A stretch of DNA of 64,000 nucleotides, taken from positions 100,665,001 to 100,729,000 of the forward strand of contig CM074861.1 of NCBI GenBank assembly GCA_037501455.1, in the 5' to 3' direction. The position numbers and the translations under genes are program-made. This stretch comes from Lantana camara (lineage: Eukaryota > Streptophyta > Magnoliopsida > Lamiales > Verbenaceae). This document shows positions 45,040 through 56,289 of the stretch, piece by piece; the stretch's first letter is position 1; every line of letters begins with the position of its first letter. The notes beneath the pieces were generated by a model. That model saw nothing but the letters and a program-made list of their open reading frames with translations. It ran no database searches and had not been told where the DNA came from.

Positions 45040-46900
45040 TAGTTGGAATTCTAATTCTTGAAACTTGCTGACATCCTGCTTCTTGAGAGGAAACTTGCTG
45101 ACATTCTGCTTCTTAAAACTAGCACATTCTGCTTCTTAAAACTTGCTGACGTTCTGCTTCTTGAGAGGAAACTTAAAACTTGCTGACGTTCTGCTTTCTC
45201 CTTTCAGCTTAATTTTCCCTTCATATTTTTTGCTTTTTCCTTTCAGCTTGATCGACTTTCAGCTTAACTGATTTTCGTATGCTCCTTTCTGCTCGTGTGC
45301 CCCCTTCTGCTTTTCCCTTCCTGCTTGTTCAGTTTCCTTCTGCTTTTCCCTTCCTTTAAGATATTCAACCAGCCATTTCACAAATTCACATCAGGTAGGG
45401 GACCATTTTCTTTTCTCCTTCTACTTCCTTTACTTGCAACAAGTCTTCCAGATTAATCTTGCCTTCCTTCCAGGTAGAGGTTCCAGGTTTAGCAGCAGGT
45501 ATTGCAGCCAGGTTAGGCAGCTGCAGGGACAAAGCTGGACAACTGTAAGCAGAAGGTTCGACTCCCCCCCCCCCCTGCTGGGGCAGCTGCAGGGATAAAG
45601 CTGGACAACTGTAAGCAGAAGGTTCGACTCCCCCCCCTGCTAGTACTTTTTCAGCTAGCACTCCTTTCCGTCTGCTGGAGCAGCTAATCTTCCAACAAAG
45701 TCAGCAACGTAAGGGAGGCTTAAGCTCCTTTGAACTTCCTGAACCTGCAAAAACTTTAAAAAAATTCTCTTGCATTTGTTCTTGAATCGGGTTTACTAGG
45801 CTGAGCTCGGTCCCTTTGAGCTGTCTGTTGAATTTTTTGCTTTCGCTCATTTCCATCGAACGTTAATAAATGTTTTGGACACTTGATTTTTCTCTTTTGG
45901 CACATGTTTTTCATATTGCAAGGGTATCTGGTTTGATGCAGTCTTTGTTTATTCTCTTCGATTTCTGTTTCTTTGGCCAGCAGGAGGTGGGCAGCCCAAA
46001 GAGACGGATCGTACAGCCTTGGGCTGCCTGCTCTCTCCAGTTCAGTTGAAGGTTAACCCTTCCTGCTAGCAGCTTTGGGGACATTCTCTCTGGTCCTTTA
46101 CAGCATCCGTCAGCTCGTGAGGGTGCCATTTTCATAGTAAAAGACTGCCAGATCCCGCTCTGATGAGGGCATTCTCTCCGGCCCTAGCATCAACTGCTTT
46201 CTTCCAGCTAGGTGGCCAACCCAACTGGCAGGAGCAGGTGGAGAATCACTCCCAAGAGCTCTTCCTCTAGCTCTTCCCAAGGCATTTGCGTAATCAACGC
46301 GCCTTCCCAAGAGGGACTTATTTGTGTGCCCTCCTCCACCCGGGATTTTCAAGTTTCGTTAAAGCTCAATCTTTTAACGATGTAGCCGCGGAGGCTTTGC
46401 ATGTGCCTGTTTCAAGTGTCAATTCGATGATAATATGATGCATTCAAAGCATAATACAAGATGGTTCTTTTTTCATCATAATGCGTTTCTCACGAATCTC
46501 ATGGATCTAAATCATTCTAATAAATCATCAACATAAAACATAATCTCATTCTTTCTCATGAATTGAAATATCGAAAAGTTTATGTAAACAACTATCAAAC
46601 ATGCGAATAAAACGTGGGAACCTGGAAGTTCTGATAGCACATTTCTCTTCCTGCTCTCCTTCCAGGTGTGCAAGCTGCCCGCCTGCTTAGCAGAAATAAC
46701 CCCTTCAGGTCTTGGCTGGAACCTGGAAGTTCTGATGATACGTTCCTCCTTCTGCCTTCCTTCCAGGTGTGCAGGCTGCCGGCCTGTTCAACGGAAAACT
46801 CTTTCAGGTTTTGAGCATTCCAAGGTTGAGGTAACCTTATTCCATCAGTCTCTTCCAGTTTGTAGACTTTTCATCATTCAACTTTCACAATTTTGAGAGG
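45040..46900. repeat. Short tandem repeats in the interior of element F
   Basis: Three blocks: (1) 45055-45210, repeats of AAACTTGCTGAC with TCTGCTTCTT; (2) 45519-45640, two copies of GCTGCAGGGA...AAGCTGGACAACTGTAAG...GGTTCGACTCCCCC; (3) two copies of about 111 bp starting at AACCTGGAAGTTCTGAT, 46619 and 46730. No coding capacity is seen in this 1.9-kb part. Confidence 0.7.
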
Positions 46901-47176
46901 CCCTTCCTAGTTGCGGCCCAGCTTTCCTACAGGTTTCAACGTTTCTGCTCTCCTGGGGATCCTCTTCCAGCTCACTTTCTTCTGCACTTCCTGGTTCTGC
47001 AAGAGTCGCTTGAATCTCTCTGGTGAGAGATATCTTTTCTGCTCTTTCACCCTTGGTAGCTGGTCCTTCCTGCCGAAGTTCTACCTGGGAGCATTCCTTC
47101 CCTGTGGTCTTCTTCCCGTCTGGTAGTCCATAGGTGGCAGTGGCGCCACTTGCTGCCAGGCAGCTCTGCTCGCAGT

Positions 47177-47879
47177 CTAAGCTCCATTCCCACCAGCTCC
47201 CTGTAGCGTCAGAGTGTCCCTAGCTGAAGGTAAGCCCTCCCCAGCTGAAAGCGATACTATTCTCCCAGTCGTCGGTTCTGCAACATATGGTGGCGGGGCT
47301 ATTCCTCGCCCCTGAGCTGGCGGCTGGTCTCGATGAACTACGGCAGTGGCTACAGCTGCATTAATCCATTGTTGGAATTCCCCCGCTGTAAGGTGAATGG
47401 GGGTATCTGACCGTAAAAGACAGCCTCCCAATCCTCCAGATCCTTCAGCTGCTTTCTTGGTCTGGAACTGTATTGCAGCGGTGCTGCTTCCTGTTGACGC
47501 CCCTCCAGGTATATCAGTCGTTCTGGTAGTCTGCCGGAGGTTGACGGTCTGGTTCAGCAATACTTCCAGCTCTTCAGCAGATGGCTGGTAATCCCCCTGC
47601 CTGCCTGCTACAAGCGGACAAGTCCCGTCCTCCAGGCAGGGAGTCTCATGCACCTGGAGGGAGCAGCGGATTTCTGCTTCCTACCTCCTGTTCTTCACTT
47701 CACTGGTTCCTTTCGGTTGATGGTACGACTCCCCCAAGGGTGGAGTCGGTTGGTGTGGGAGGAAGATTTGCGATGAGGAATTGACTTGACATATTACCAG
47801 TTGCGCTTTCAGCGTTGGTCTGGCCGGCCGACGGATTTGCTAAAATCGTCGGGGTATCAGGTCCGCTATTGGATGCCAT
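47177..47879 (-). pseudogene. Gag-leader-like frames of element F
   Basis: The first frame starts at minus-strand ATG 47879 (MASNSGPDTPTILANPSAG) about 45 bases after the primer-binding site and stops at 47700. A second frame (47653-47177) includes SAEELEVLLNQTVNLRQTTR and LTAGEFQQWINAAVATAVVH, which look like the N-terminal leader of a gag. Both fit the gag position but no capsid core or zinc knuckle is visible; translation is doubtful. Confidence 0.45.
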
Positions 47880-47942
47880 GGAAAATTGCAAGAACTCACG
47901 TCTTTTGCTCGATTTAATCGCTTTCCCACAGACGGCGCCAAA

Positions 47943-48564
47943 TGATGTTTGCCAAAAATCTACAAACACCAATATAATTTATTTGTGCAGGAAATAGATC
48001 GAATCAAGCTGTAAAAAGGGGAAATAAATTAAGAAGTGAGTATTAATCGTAAATTGCAGAAAAGTAAATGAGAAATAAGAAAATAGAATTAATAATGGGA
48101 TTTGGATAGAGGTGAAGGCTGCTGATAATCTTCGATCTTCCTGAATGAAAGACTTCTGCGTACAATGGATTTCTGAATATTCTAATCTCTATGCTAGCAC
48201 AACGTTGTAAAATTACAATAGATAATGATAAGAGAGATAATAATAAAAAATAAGACTGCTGAGTGTTTTCTGTAGAGAATCTAGAGAGAGTATGGAGTCA
48301 TTAGGGTTTCTGTAGGAATACGTTCAATGAATCTGATCCCTTTCTCTCTCTCTTTTGCCCCTTTTATTCTCTTTAGAAGAAGTTGTAACTCCCCAAAAAT
48401 CCAGGCACGTGCCCACTCTTTTGACCTTGACTCCCACATTCTCCACTTCTGACTTATTCTTCCCCCGCTTCTCTCAACTATTTTTATTTCTCTCTCCTCC
48501 TTCCACGTAATAATAATCTTCTTATTTCTTTACTTAATTAATGTGGAAAATTCAGTCCACATCA
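47943..48564 (-). repeat. 5' LTR of element F (right copy)
   Basis: 622 bp, partner of 44203-44824. The duplicated ATATG at 48565-48569 follows, and then the rest of exon 3. Confidence 0.93.
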
Positions 48565-49123
48565 ATATGTATCACAGATATAAGGTAATTATATTTCAAT
48601 ATTTGCCACTTGAAAGTCATCATTAGCTAGGCACTTAACATAAAACTTTAGACAACGTTTCAATATTAGAATATGAACAGTTGACCATCGTACTTTGAAA
48701 ATTGGATACGTGCCATATATAATCGTTACATTAGGGTTTCTAATGACCTACTAAATTCATTGAGTAGTACTAGTAACAAAGAATAAAAAAAGTTGGGTAT
48801 TAATGCAGTTCCTGGTGGCCTCTCTGTTAAATTTGGTACATCTATTTAGATATTTTTATTTTCAGGATGATATCAGGATGATGAAGAGCATGGGGTTTGA
48901 TGCATACAGGTTTTCCATTTCATGGCCAAGAGTAATTCCCGGTAAAAAACAATTAAATATATAACTATATATATAGTCTTTTCTAGTTAAATATGTAGAA
49001 TTCATTTAAATAAACAATTAATAATGTCTTCTTGGATATTATTAGGTGGAAAAATATGCCTTGGTGTCAACAGAGACGGCATCGACTACTACAATGACCT
49101 TATCAACACTGTCCTTGCAAATG

Positions 49124-50054
49124 GTTTGAGACAAATTCAATATATAACTCCACCACATGCATTTAATCCGTTAATTAATTAAGTTTACTTAGTTAAGTAT
49201 TTAATTAGATAGTAAAACCTATGTCCGTTGCACGTGTTTTATAAAAAAAACTATACTTATTCATTTTAGAAAAAATAATTCTATAAGTATACATATCCAA
49301 GCATAATAAAATGAACAGCATATATTTATATTTTGATTTATTAACCCTTTCTACTAAAGTGTTTATTAAAAAAATTGACCAAAAAAATAATAATTTTGGG
49401 TACCAAAGAATTTTAAAGAATTTGATATATATATATAAGTTTTATTTCTATTGCGTAATTGTTATATATCATTTAAAATTAATTAGTTTGGATCAATTTG
49501 AGAAACTTGTACCATCTGTCCGGCTAGATTAGACCACTTGGGTTTTCGAGACATAGCTTTTTAATTTTTCAAAATCAATCCTAAAGATTTCAAAATCATG
49601 CAATTTGGAAACGATTTTGGTACGAAAATTCTTTGTGGACCGAAACGTCACCTAGCCGGCTTCACATCCTATGTGGCATGACATATGGAAATTTAATGCT
49701 AAAATTGATTAAGTATCATTTCATTTATATCTACATATCATTAATTAAATAAAAGTTATACTATTTATGTATAGAACAAATACAAAGCTAATTACTTTAA
49801 CATATACATCAAACTTTAATCGAGATATATCTCCACGAAGATATATTTTTTAAGTTCATGAATATGATAAAATTTTGTTTGCTTATATACTTACACAAAA
49901 TTAAATTTTGCAATTAACTATAACTTGGCCAATAGTATGAATTGTGAAAATATGCATTAATTTTTTATTTATTATTTTCCCTCTCACTTATCATTCTTTT
50001 ATAAGTATTTATTTACGTCTATTCTTTTTCCATTCTTGTCCATATGACATGCAG
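49124..50054 (+). other. Intron 5 of the beta-glucosidase gene, no gene seen
   Basis: 931-bp AT-rich intron, the longest in the gene apart from the element F insertion. GT at 49124 and AG at 50053-50054. No repeat recognised. Confidence 0.7.
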
Positions 50055-52319
50055 GCATGGAGTGCCATGTGACTCTCTTTCATTGGGATCTTCCCGACCT
50101 ACTCGAAAAAGAGTATCGCGGTTTCTTGAGCTTAGACATAGTGTAAGCAACTCATCCATTTACCGCATTACTTCAATGGTGCTTGCAGTTATACGGTAAA
50201 TAATTTCTTTCGTTTTTTGTTGCGATATTGATCGAAATTGAACAGGAATGATTATCGAAATTATGTGGATTTGTGTTTCTGGGAATTCGGAGACAGGGTG
50301 AAACACTGGGCCACATTTAACGAGCCATGGACATACTGTTATACCGGATACGTTAGGCGCACCTTCCCGCCGGGTAAAAAGGTTGTTTATGGCACTGAAC
50401 TTGCTGCCAATGCTGCATCAGCTTCTACTCCTTCCAGGCGTTCAGCAAAAAAGCCGAGATTACTGAATGGTTCCAGCCCATCACCTACACCCGAAGACGT
50501 AAAGGATGAAACCCCATTAACATTACACGATTACAGGACTTGCAAAAATGTTGCTCCTCCTCCTACTGTTCGACATGTCCACTTTGTCCCTCATAGGACT
50601 TTGGAAAGCAGAACTACGAAATCGTTTCGTGCTCCAATAATCATGAGTGAACAAGACAAAGAAGCATTTATCGCTGCAAGAAACTTGATTCTTGCTCATG
50701 CTGCAGCAGTTGAGTTATACAACACGAAATACAAGGTTCGCTTTCAATTTGATTAATATTGTTATATTACGAAAACATATATCGTACTAATTTTTACAGA
50801 TTTAATGAACTTTTTATATCGTATATGTATATATAGGATCAACAAGGAGGCCAGATTGGGATAGTACAAAACAACCACTGCTTTGAGCCTCAAGATGATA
50901 CCAAACAAGAAGACATAGATGCTGCAAGAAGAGTCCATGATTTTAAGTTTGGATGGTAATTAATTAGCATACATGATTATTTTCAGTTTCACAATGGGTT
51001 CCAGATTAATTAATTAAAGCTGTGAATACTTTTAGGTTTCTGGAGCCCATTTTAACAGGTCGGTATCCAAAAACTATGAGAAAATATATTCCTCGTGAAG
51101 CAACGTTCTCGGAAGAAGAGTCCAGAAACCTCAGGAGAAACAAGATGGACTTTCTGGGTATAAACTATTATACAGCAAGATATGTAAAATACGAGCCCAA
51201 TCCTGATCCCAAAATGGTTGCGTTCGACAAATTTCAGTATGCTACCGTTGAAGGTAAACCTTGTGAAGAACTACAATATGAATTTTTTTTTATTAATTTT
51301 TTATAATTAATGAAATAATGTTTTTATAGATTAATTTATGTTTCTCTTTTATTCCAATAGTTAACGACAAAGACGGAAAGCCTATTGGTACAGAGGTAAT
51401 CAAGATTTTTTTTTTTTCCATGTGTTTAATAGCAACTATATATATATATATGTTATTCTCCATGATTTCATTCATATTTATTTTCTGTGTAAAAAATTAT
51501 TCATTTTCTATGCCTTTGTGGTATTCAGACAGGTCCAGATTGGTTGATCGTAGTTCCATGGGGAATTAAGAAGTACTTAAAGAAATTAAATGACTTTTAC
51601 AACAATTCCACGTACAACATCCCCTCGATATATATCACTGAAAATGGTACGTTCGGTTAAACTCAAATTGCTGATAAACTCTTCACTTATGTCATATCTT
51701 AAGCTAGGTTTAATATTGTGGTCAGGCGTTGCCCAACCTAACAAGCCCCCGTCTGGACAAACTGTTCGTGATCTTCTTCATGACACAATAAGGGTGAATT
51801 ATTATCGAGATCATCTTGGAAATGTTTTGGATGTGATCAAGTAAGATCTTTAAACAAATTCCTAAATATAAACTATATACTTTTCGCTTTTGACCATTAA
51901 TATAATTTCAAATTTCAAAATAGTTACTTACACTCCTCCATATGCTTCATTGTTTTGTTAATTAATACGTAAATTTTTTTTTTTTTGGCTTAAAAAAAAC
52001 TTGCAGTGAGTGGAAACCTCTCAATAGCAATCAGAAGTTGGAAATAAAGGGGTTTTTTGCATGGTCATGGATTGATAATTATGAATGGGCTTCTGGATAC
52101 GATTCCAGATTTGGTATCATTTATGCAGATTATATGGATAATCTCAAAAGATACCCAAAATTGTCAGCCACATGGTTCTCACAATTTCTTGCTGGGAAGA
52201 TTCCTAAGATACTTGCTCCTGCAACAAAGGCAGGAAATAAGGATGTGGACAATCATGATGAGGATGATTACGAAGATGAAGATGATCATGACGATGTGAA
52301 TGGACAGGAGCATGAATAG

Positions 52320-53106
52320 AAAAATATGTGGAAAGACTATGAAGCTACATATGGAAGACTTATTTCTATTATATGTTTGTGTTGAATTATTATGTGTTTA
52401 TGTTGAACTATTATATGTTGTTTAATTCATTAATTGAATGTGGTGGAGCTATAAGGGAAATTAACGGTGATCTCCATTATTGTATTTAATTTGTACCTGT
52501 CCTTGTTTTTACGTAAGTTGTAATGTGATTAATGAGTAAGGGATATTGGTAAATGGTGTACATAGAATCCTCTATCTTAATCCTCTATCCTTTTTAAGTT
52601 GTAATTCAATTACTAAGGAATAAAAAGTTTCCAAGGAGACTATAGCTGTTTCACAAGTACTCCCTCATTTATGTCCAAAGTGAAGCAAAAGAGTACAACG
52701 TACCAATCCAAACACCAAGAAGAGAAAGATTACAGAAGTGTCTGCGAAAGATATGAGGCATGGACAACCTCGGACTATTAACAAACAGACTTTTAGTCCC
52801 ATTCGAGAACCAAGCAAACCCCAACACAACTACGGCAATCCGGCTAGCAACTAAGATTCCAAGTCACGACAATATAGTCAACCACTAGAGACACAACAAG
52901 ATTCAGACTAGCATAACAAATAATTTCAAAATAGTTACTTAAGATATAAAAATTTTACTTGAATTTTAAATAATATATGGCGTAACAATTATCGTTTAAA
53001 ATATAAACAGGCTAGGTACGTGTATATATTATTTAATTTATTATTTTGTATAATTAGATCAAACATATTCTGATATTAATTTTCTCGTTGTCTTGAAAAT
53101 AAATTA
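52320..53106. other. 3' flank of the beta-glucosidase gene
   Basis: Likely 3' untranslated region for the first few hundred bases (AT-rich, no clear single AATAAA signal; GGAATAAAAAG near 52618). The rest is intergenic and nothing else was recognised. Confidence 0.4.
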
Positions 53107-53451
53107 GGGCAATTTACATCTAGGTCCCTAAGGTTTGGCTTAATTACAAATTAATCCCTGCACTTCCAGAAATTACATACAACTACCCTACTATTTCTTT
53201 CAGTTAGAGGTCCCTGGACGCCGTTATAGTTCCGTCCAAAAAATTATCCTGAATATTACAAATAAGTCCCTGTATTTTACAAAATGTTACAAAACGAGCC
53301 CTCAAGAATACCCAGATTTGGACAGAACTATAACGGCGTCCACGGACCTCGAACGGAAGGAAACAGTAGGGTAGTTGTATGTAATTTCTGGAAGTGTAGG
53401 GATTAATTTGTAATTACGCCAAACCTTAGGGGACCCAGATGTAAATTGCCC
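53107..53451. mobile_element. MULE-type MITE with 9-bp target duplication
   Basis: 345 bp. Ends are GGGCAATTTACATCT and its complement AGATGTAAATTGCCC. Arms of about 130 bp pair (CCCTGCACTTCCAGAAATTA with TAATTTCTGGAAGTGTAGGG-like sequence; TATAACGGCGTCC with GGACGCCGTTATA). AATAAATTA is duplicated at 53098-53106 and 53452-53460. No coding capacity. Confidence 0.85.
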
Positions 53452-53460
53452 AATAAATTA

Positions 53461-54061
53461 AATTACATATAAAAAAATTATGTTGTATTGAACTTTAAAC
53501 TCATCCATATTTATATAAGAAACCAATTTCGTATAAATATTAACTTTAATTGAACACCAAATCCCTAATTTTAACATTATACTAAGAAAAAATTATTAAT
53601 TTCACCTCGTAACCCCTTTTCAATTTTGATCCCAATAGTTGCTATGTTCTCACTTGACATCCCATAATATATATATATTTTTTTAATTAGGTCCCGTTGA
53701 CCAATTTTCGTCCAAATTTAACGTTTGACCGTTAAAAATGTTATTATTTATCCTATCTTTTTTTAAAAATTACTTTTTATCCTGTTAAAAGATTACTTTT
53801 AACTATATATATTATATTATATAAATATCCATCAGAGTTATTTAAATAAATATTTCAAGTGTTGATGATCCTTAATGTACCTACCTTACATATAAAGAAT
53901 AACATTTCAATATAAACATACATGTCAATATAAAAATAATAAAAATTAGCATTTAGTTCATCATAAAATTATTAAAATATCATTAAGTAGTATTTTTTGA
54001 AAAAAATAGTATTAGATAGTTATAAAACAAAAGTACTTACATTAAACCCTCAAAAGTTTCG
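53461..54061. other. AT-rich intergenic DNA, nothing recognised
   Basis: No supported frame, repeat or RNA gene. Phrases such as AATTAGGTCCCGTTGACC resemble decayed MITE sequence but no inverted partner was found. Confidence 0.45.
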
Positions 54062-54349
54062 GTACTTGCATTAATCTCATTGTCTTTGGATTTTTCTTAC
54101 ATATTCCCCCTTGAGTTTCAGCATATGAAGGTTAAAATAGTAGAATCGCATATTCTGTTAAATTTAACGGAGGAAATAACGGGTCCGGGGAAATTCATAA
54201 TTTCTCAAACCTCATGGGGAATCTGTAATTTCGCTATACCTGAGGGGCTGCTCGTAATTATCCCTAATAATAATAATAGCCGAAGTGGATCCTCTGAGAT
54301 AAATATTATAAAGCACTCAACCCTTACCTTGTTAAGTTCACAAGCTATA

Positions 54350-54520
54350 AGTTTTACCTTAAAAGCACAAAGCTGCAGAGTTTTGTTCCCGGGAGGCTGG
54401 AGCTGCACAAGCATCAATCACCTCCACAAAACCAGTAAATTATCAAGGAACACCAAAATGTGACTCCTGAAGAAATATATACCAGATTAGCAGACCTCCC
54501 ATCCAGGTTTGAAAAATACT
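54350..54520 (-). pseudogene. NSUN-like RNA cytosine-5 methyltransferase gene fragment
   Basis: On the minus strand, FFKPGWE ends at a GT donor (near 54499). After an intron of about 75 bp, with AG just before 54425, the sequence reads VIDACAA, a 7-base insertion, then PPGNKTLQLCAFK. PGWE-VIDACAAPGNKT is the S-adenosylmethionine-binding motif of NSUN5-type rRNA m5C methyltransferases. The intron shows that this is a genomic fragment and not a retrocopy. The inserted bases shift the frame and the rest of the enzyme is missing. Confidence 0.55.
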
Positions 54521-54601
54521 GAACTCAAGATATTTTTGGATCTATCTACACATGAATTACTAGAAAGGCTCAGTTGAAGGGTGCCCGGTAAAGAAGAGAG
54601 T

Positions 54602-55073
54602 TGAACGAGACAAAGAAGAGCAAGTGTACGTGGTAAAAACCTCTGAAGGTATCTACAACCATCAAGGTCCAACTAAATAACATCAATCAAACAAGATTCT
54701 GTGACCTAAGTTGCTCCAACAAGCAGTGCAGGAAGTAAACTTACCTTTAGGACTTCGATGGTTCTGATTTCCGAAGTAGATGCTTGAGTACTTGCATTAA
54801 TCTCATTATTTTTGGATTTTTCTTACGTATTCCCCCTTGAGTTTCAGCATATGAAGGTTAAAATAGCGGAATCACATATTCTGAACAAGACAAAGAAGAG
54901 CGAGTGTACGTGGTAACAACCTAGGAAGGTATCTACAACCATCAAGGTCCAACTAAATAACATCAATCATGCAAGATTCTGTGACCTAAGTTGCTCCAAC
55001 AAGCAGTGCAGGAAGTAAACTTACCTTTAGGACTTCGATGGTTCTGATTTCCGAAGTAGATGCTTGAGTGAGT
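54602..55073. repeat. Segmental tandem duplication beside the NSUN-like fragment
   Basis: Two copies of about 186 bp (54602-54790 and 54888-55073) share CATCAAGGTCCAACTAAATA and AGGACTTCGATGGTTCTGAT. The bases between (54791-54886) repeat 54065-54160 (TTGCATTAATCTCATT; CCCCCTTGAGTTTCAGCATA). On the minus strand each copy has an exon-like end, GTCCTAAAG followed by GTAAGT. Confidence 0.75.
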
Positions 55074-55079
55074 ACATTA

Positions 55080-56050
55080 CAGAGCTTGAAATCGTGGTTC
55101 GCCGGAACCGCGATAACGGCCGGAACGGGCATTTCGGAACCGGATCGGCAGTGGGCGTTCCACCTTCCGGCATCTTGGAGCGGGGGTGGAACGCCGCATT
55201 ATCTGCTGGAACGGTGTTCCACCCCGTTTTCTCGGTCGAAATCGGCATGGAACGCCGTTTTAACGTTAAAAAACGGACAATGAATGGATGGATGCCAGAG
55301 ATGAAGACGGCGGATCTATTTTACTCGTTGAAGAGGGAGATTTATTAGTAGGCTAAATTTTAATGGACTAGGTTTTATTTAACTAAATGAATTAATGGGC
55401 TATTTTTATGTTTTAATGAAGTAGCTAATGGGCTAAATTTCTTATTGCCATGAACTTTTTTTTTTTTAACTGATAACTAGAGTTGCTTATATAAATAGAT
55501 ATTATGTTAAAAAAAAAAAAAGATAATTATTAAGAGGTTAAAATATTATGGCTAATAAATTGGTGTATCACTTTTATGGAATAATAATATTTTATTGAAT
55601 TCCTTTCGAAAAAAAATTTAATTGAGTTAAATTATATGAATAATATTAGTGTTTAATTAATAATATTTTTATTAATATTCTATAATTCTAATATCATTTA
55701 TCTTAATATTTATTATGTTGTAGAGTGATACCTTAACATTGATGTATTTTTAATTAAGTGCTAGATCACCAAATTATATTTGTTATCAATTTCGTACTAA
55801 TAATAAAAATAATAACAATTAATTGCATATATATAAAATATATGTATATATGAAATACAAATAATATAAAGATGTTTGTATTAGCACATTTATATATATA
55901 TGAACTTTTATTTGTATTAGCACGTATATATTTATCGTAAAAATGTCATCCGTTCCGTAATTTACCGTGATCGTTCCGCGACGGCATCATGGAATTGGAA
56001 CGATGCCCTTCATTCCGTTTCCTGCGATCGCGACGGCAAACCATGCTTGT
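55080..56050. mobile_element. Possible decayed DNA transposon with GC-rich inverted ends
   Basis: GC-rich ends rich in GGAACG/CGTTCC (left GGTTCGCCGGAACCGCGATA at 55097; right, on the minus strand, GGTTTGCCGTCGCGATCGCA from about 56042) enclose AT-rich DNA. Pairing is imperfect and no target duplication was confirmed. The right end of the duplicated segment at 55073 abuts it. Confidence 0.35.
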
Positions 56051-56289
56051 AATACTACGTAGGATCTTAGAGCTTCGTCTTGTATCCAAAACTTCGAATC
56101 ATGTCGTTCCTCCTGAAACAAAACTAAGGATATACAAGAGTATTTTTCCATTTTGATATGACCACTGAAATTTTGTTTTTAACAATTTACCTCCTCGATC
56201 AATTTGATATTTTTCTACTATTTTACCATGTTTGTCTAACCCTTGTTCGATGGAAATCTTGCATGTATATGCTAGGCTTATTTTGTTGC

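Larger units (their letters stand above)
44203..48564 (-). mobile_element. Element F: young non-autonomous LTR retrotransposon in exon 3 of the beta-glucosidase gene
   Basis: The 622-bp LTRs, 44203-44824 and 47943-48564, appear identical base for base by direct reading; both are TGATGTTTG...CACATCA. The duplication ATATG is at 44198-44202 and 48565-48569. On the minus strand the primer-binding site TGGCGCCGTCTGTGGG (47940-47925) follows the right LTR and the polypurine tract AGTAGGGGGGAGTGA adjoins the left one. There is no protease, RT or integrase; only a short gag-leader-like frame. It must have been mobilised by enzymes from another element; the shared primer site points to a Tat-type helper. 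Confidence 0.93.
43770..52319 (+). pseudogene. GH1 beta-glucosidase (iridoid/strictosidine-glucosidase type), exon 3 split by an LTR element
   Basis: Thirteen exons with GT-AG introns: 43770-43874, 43974-44043, 44159-44202 plus 48570-48584, 48866-48941, 49046-49123, 50055-50142, 50246-50735, 50837-50955, 51036-51253, 51361-51395, 51529-51646, 51726-51840, 52007-52319. Without element F all phases agree and 627 residues are encoded. GH1 marks: FVFGTGTSAYQVEGAA, acid/base Glu185 in TFNEPW, nucleophile Glu484 in YITENG, and [13 protein letters not shown]. The family hydrolyses glucosides; closeness to oleuropein and strictosidine glucosidases is judged from memory. Oddities: exon 7 is 490 bp (about 256 in most plant GH1 genes), adding near residues 207-299 a Ser/Pro-rich insert with SRRSAKKPR; the C-terminus is a 25-residue Asp/Glu tail. 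Element F interrupts codons of exon 3, so this allele is probably null. Confidence 0.9.

Noticed and set aside
47397..47784. Plus-strand frames of 64-67 codons in element F
   Set aside because: Opposite to the gag-leader frame and without codon or motif support.
49311..49532. 73-codon frame in intron 5 of the glucosidase gene
   Set aside because: AT-rich low-complexity translation inside an intron with good splice sites; no motif.
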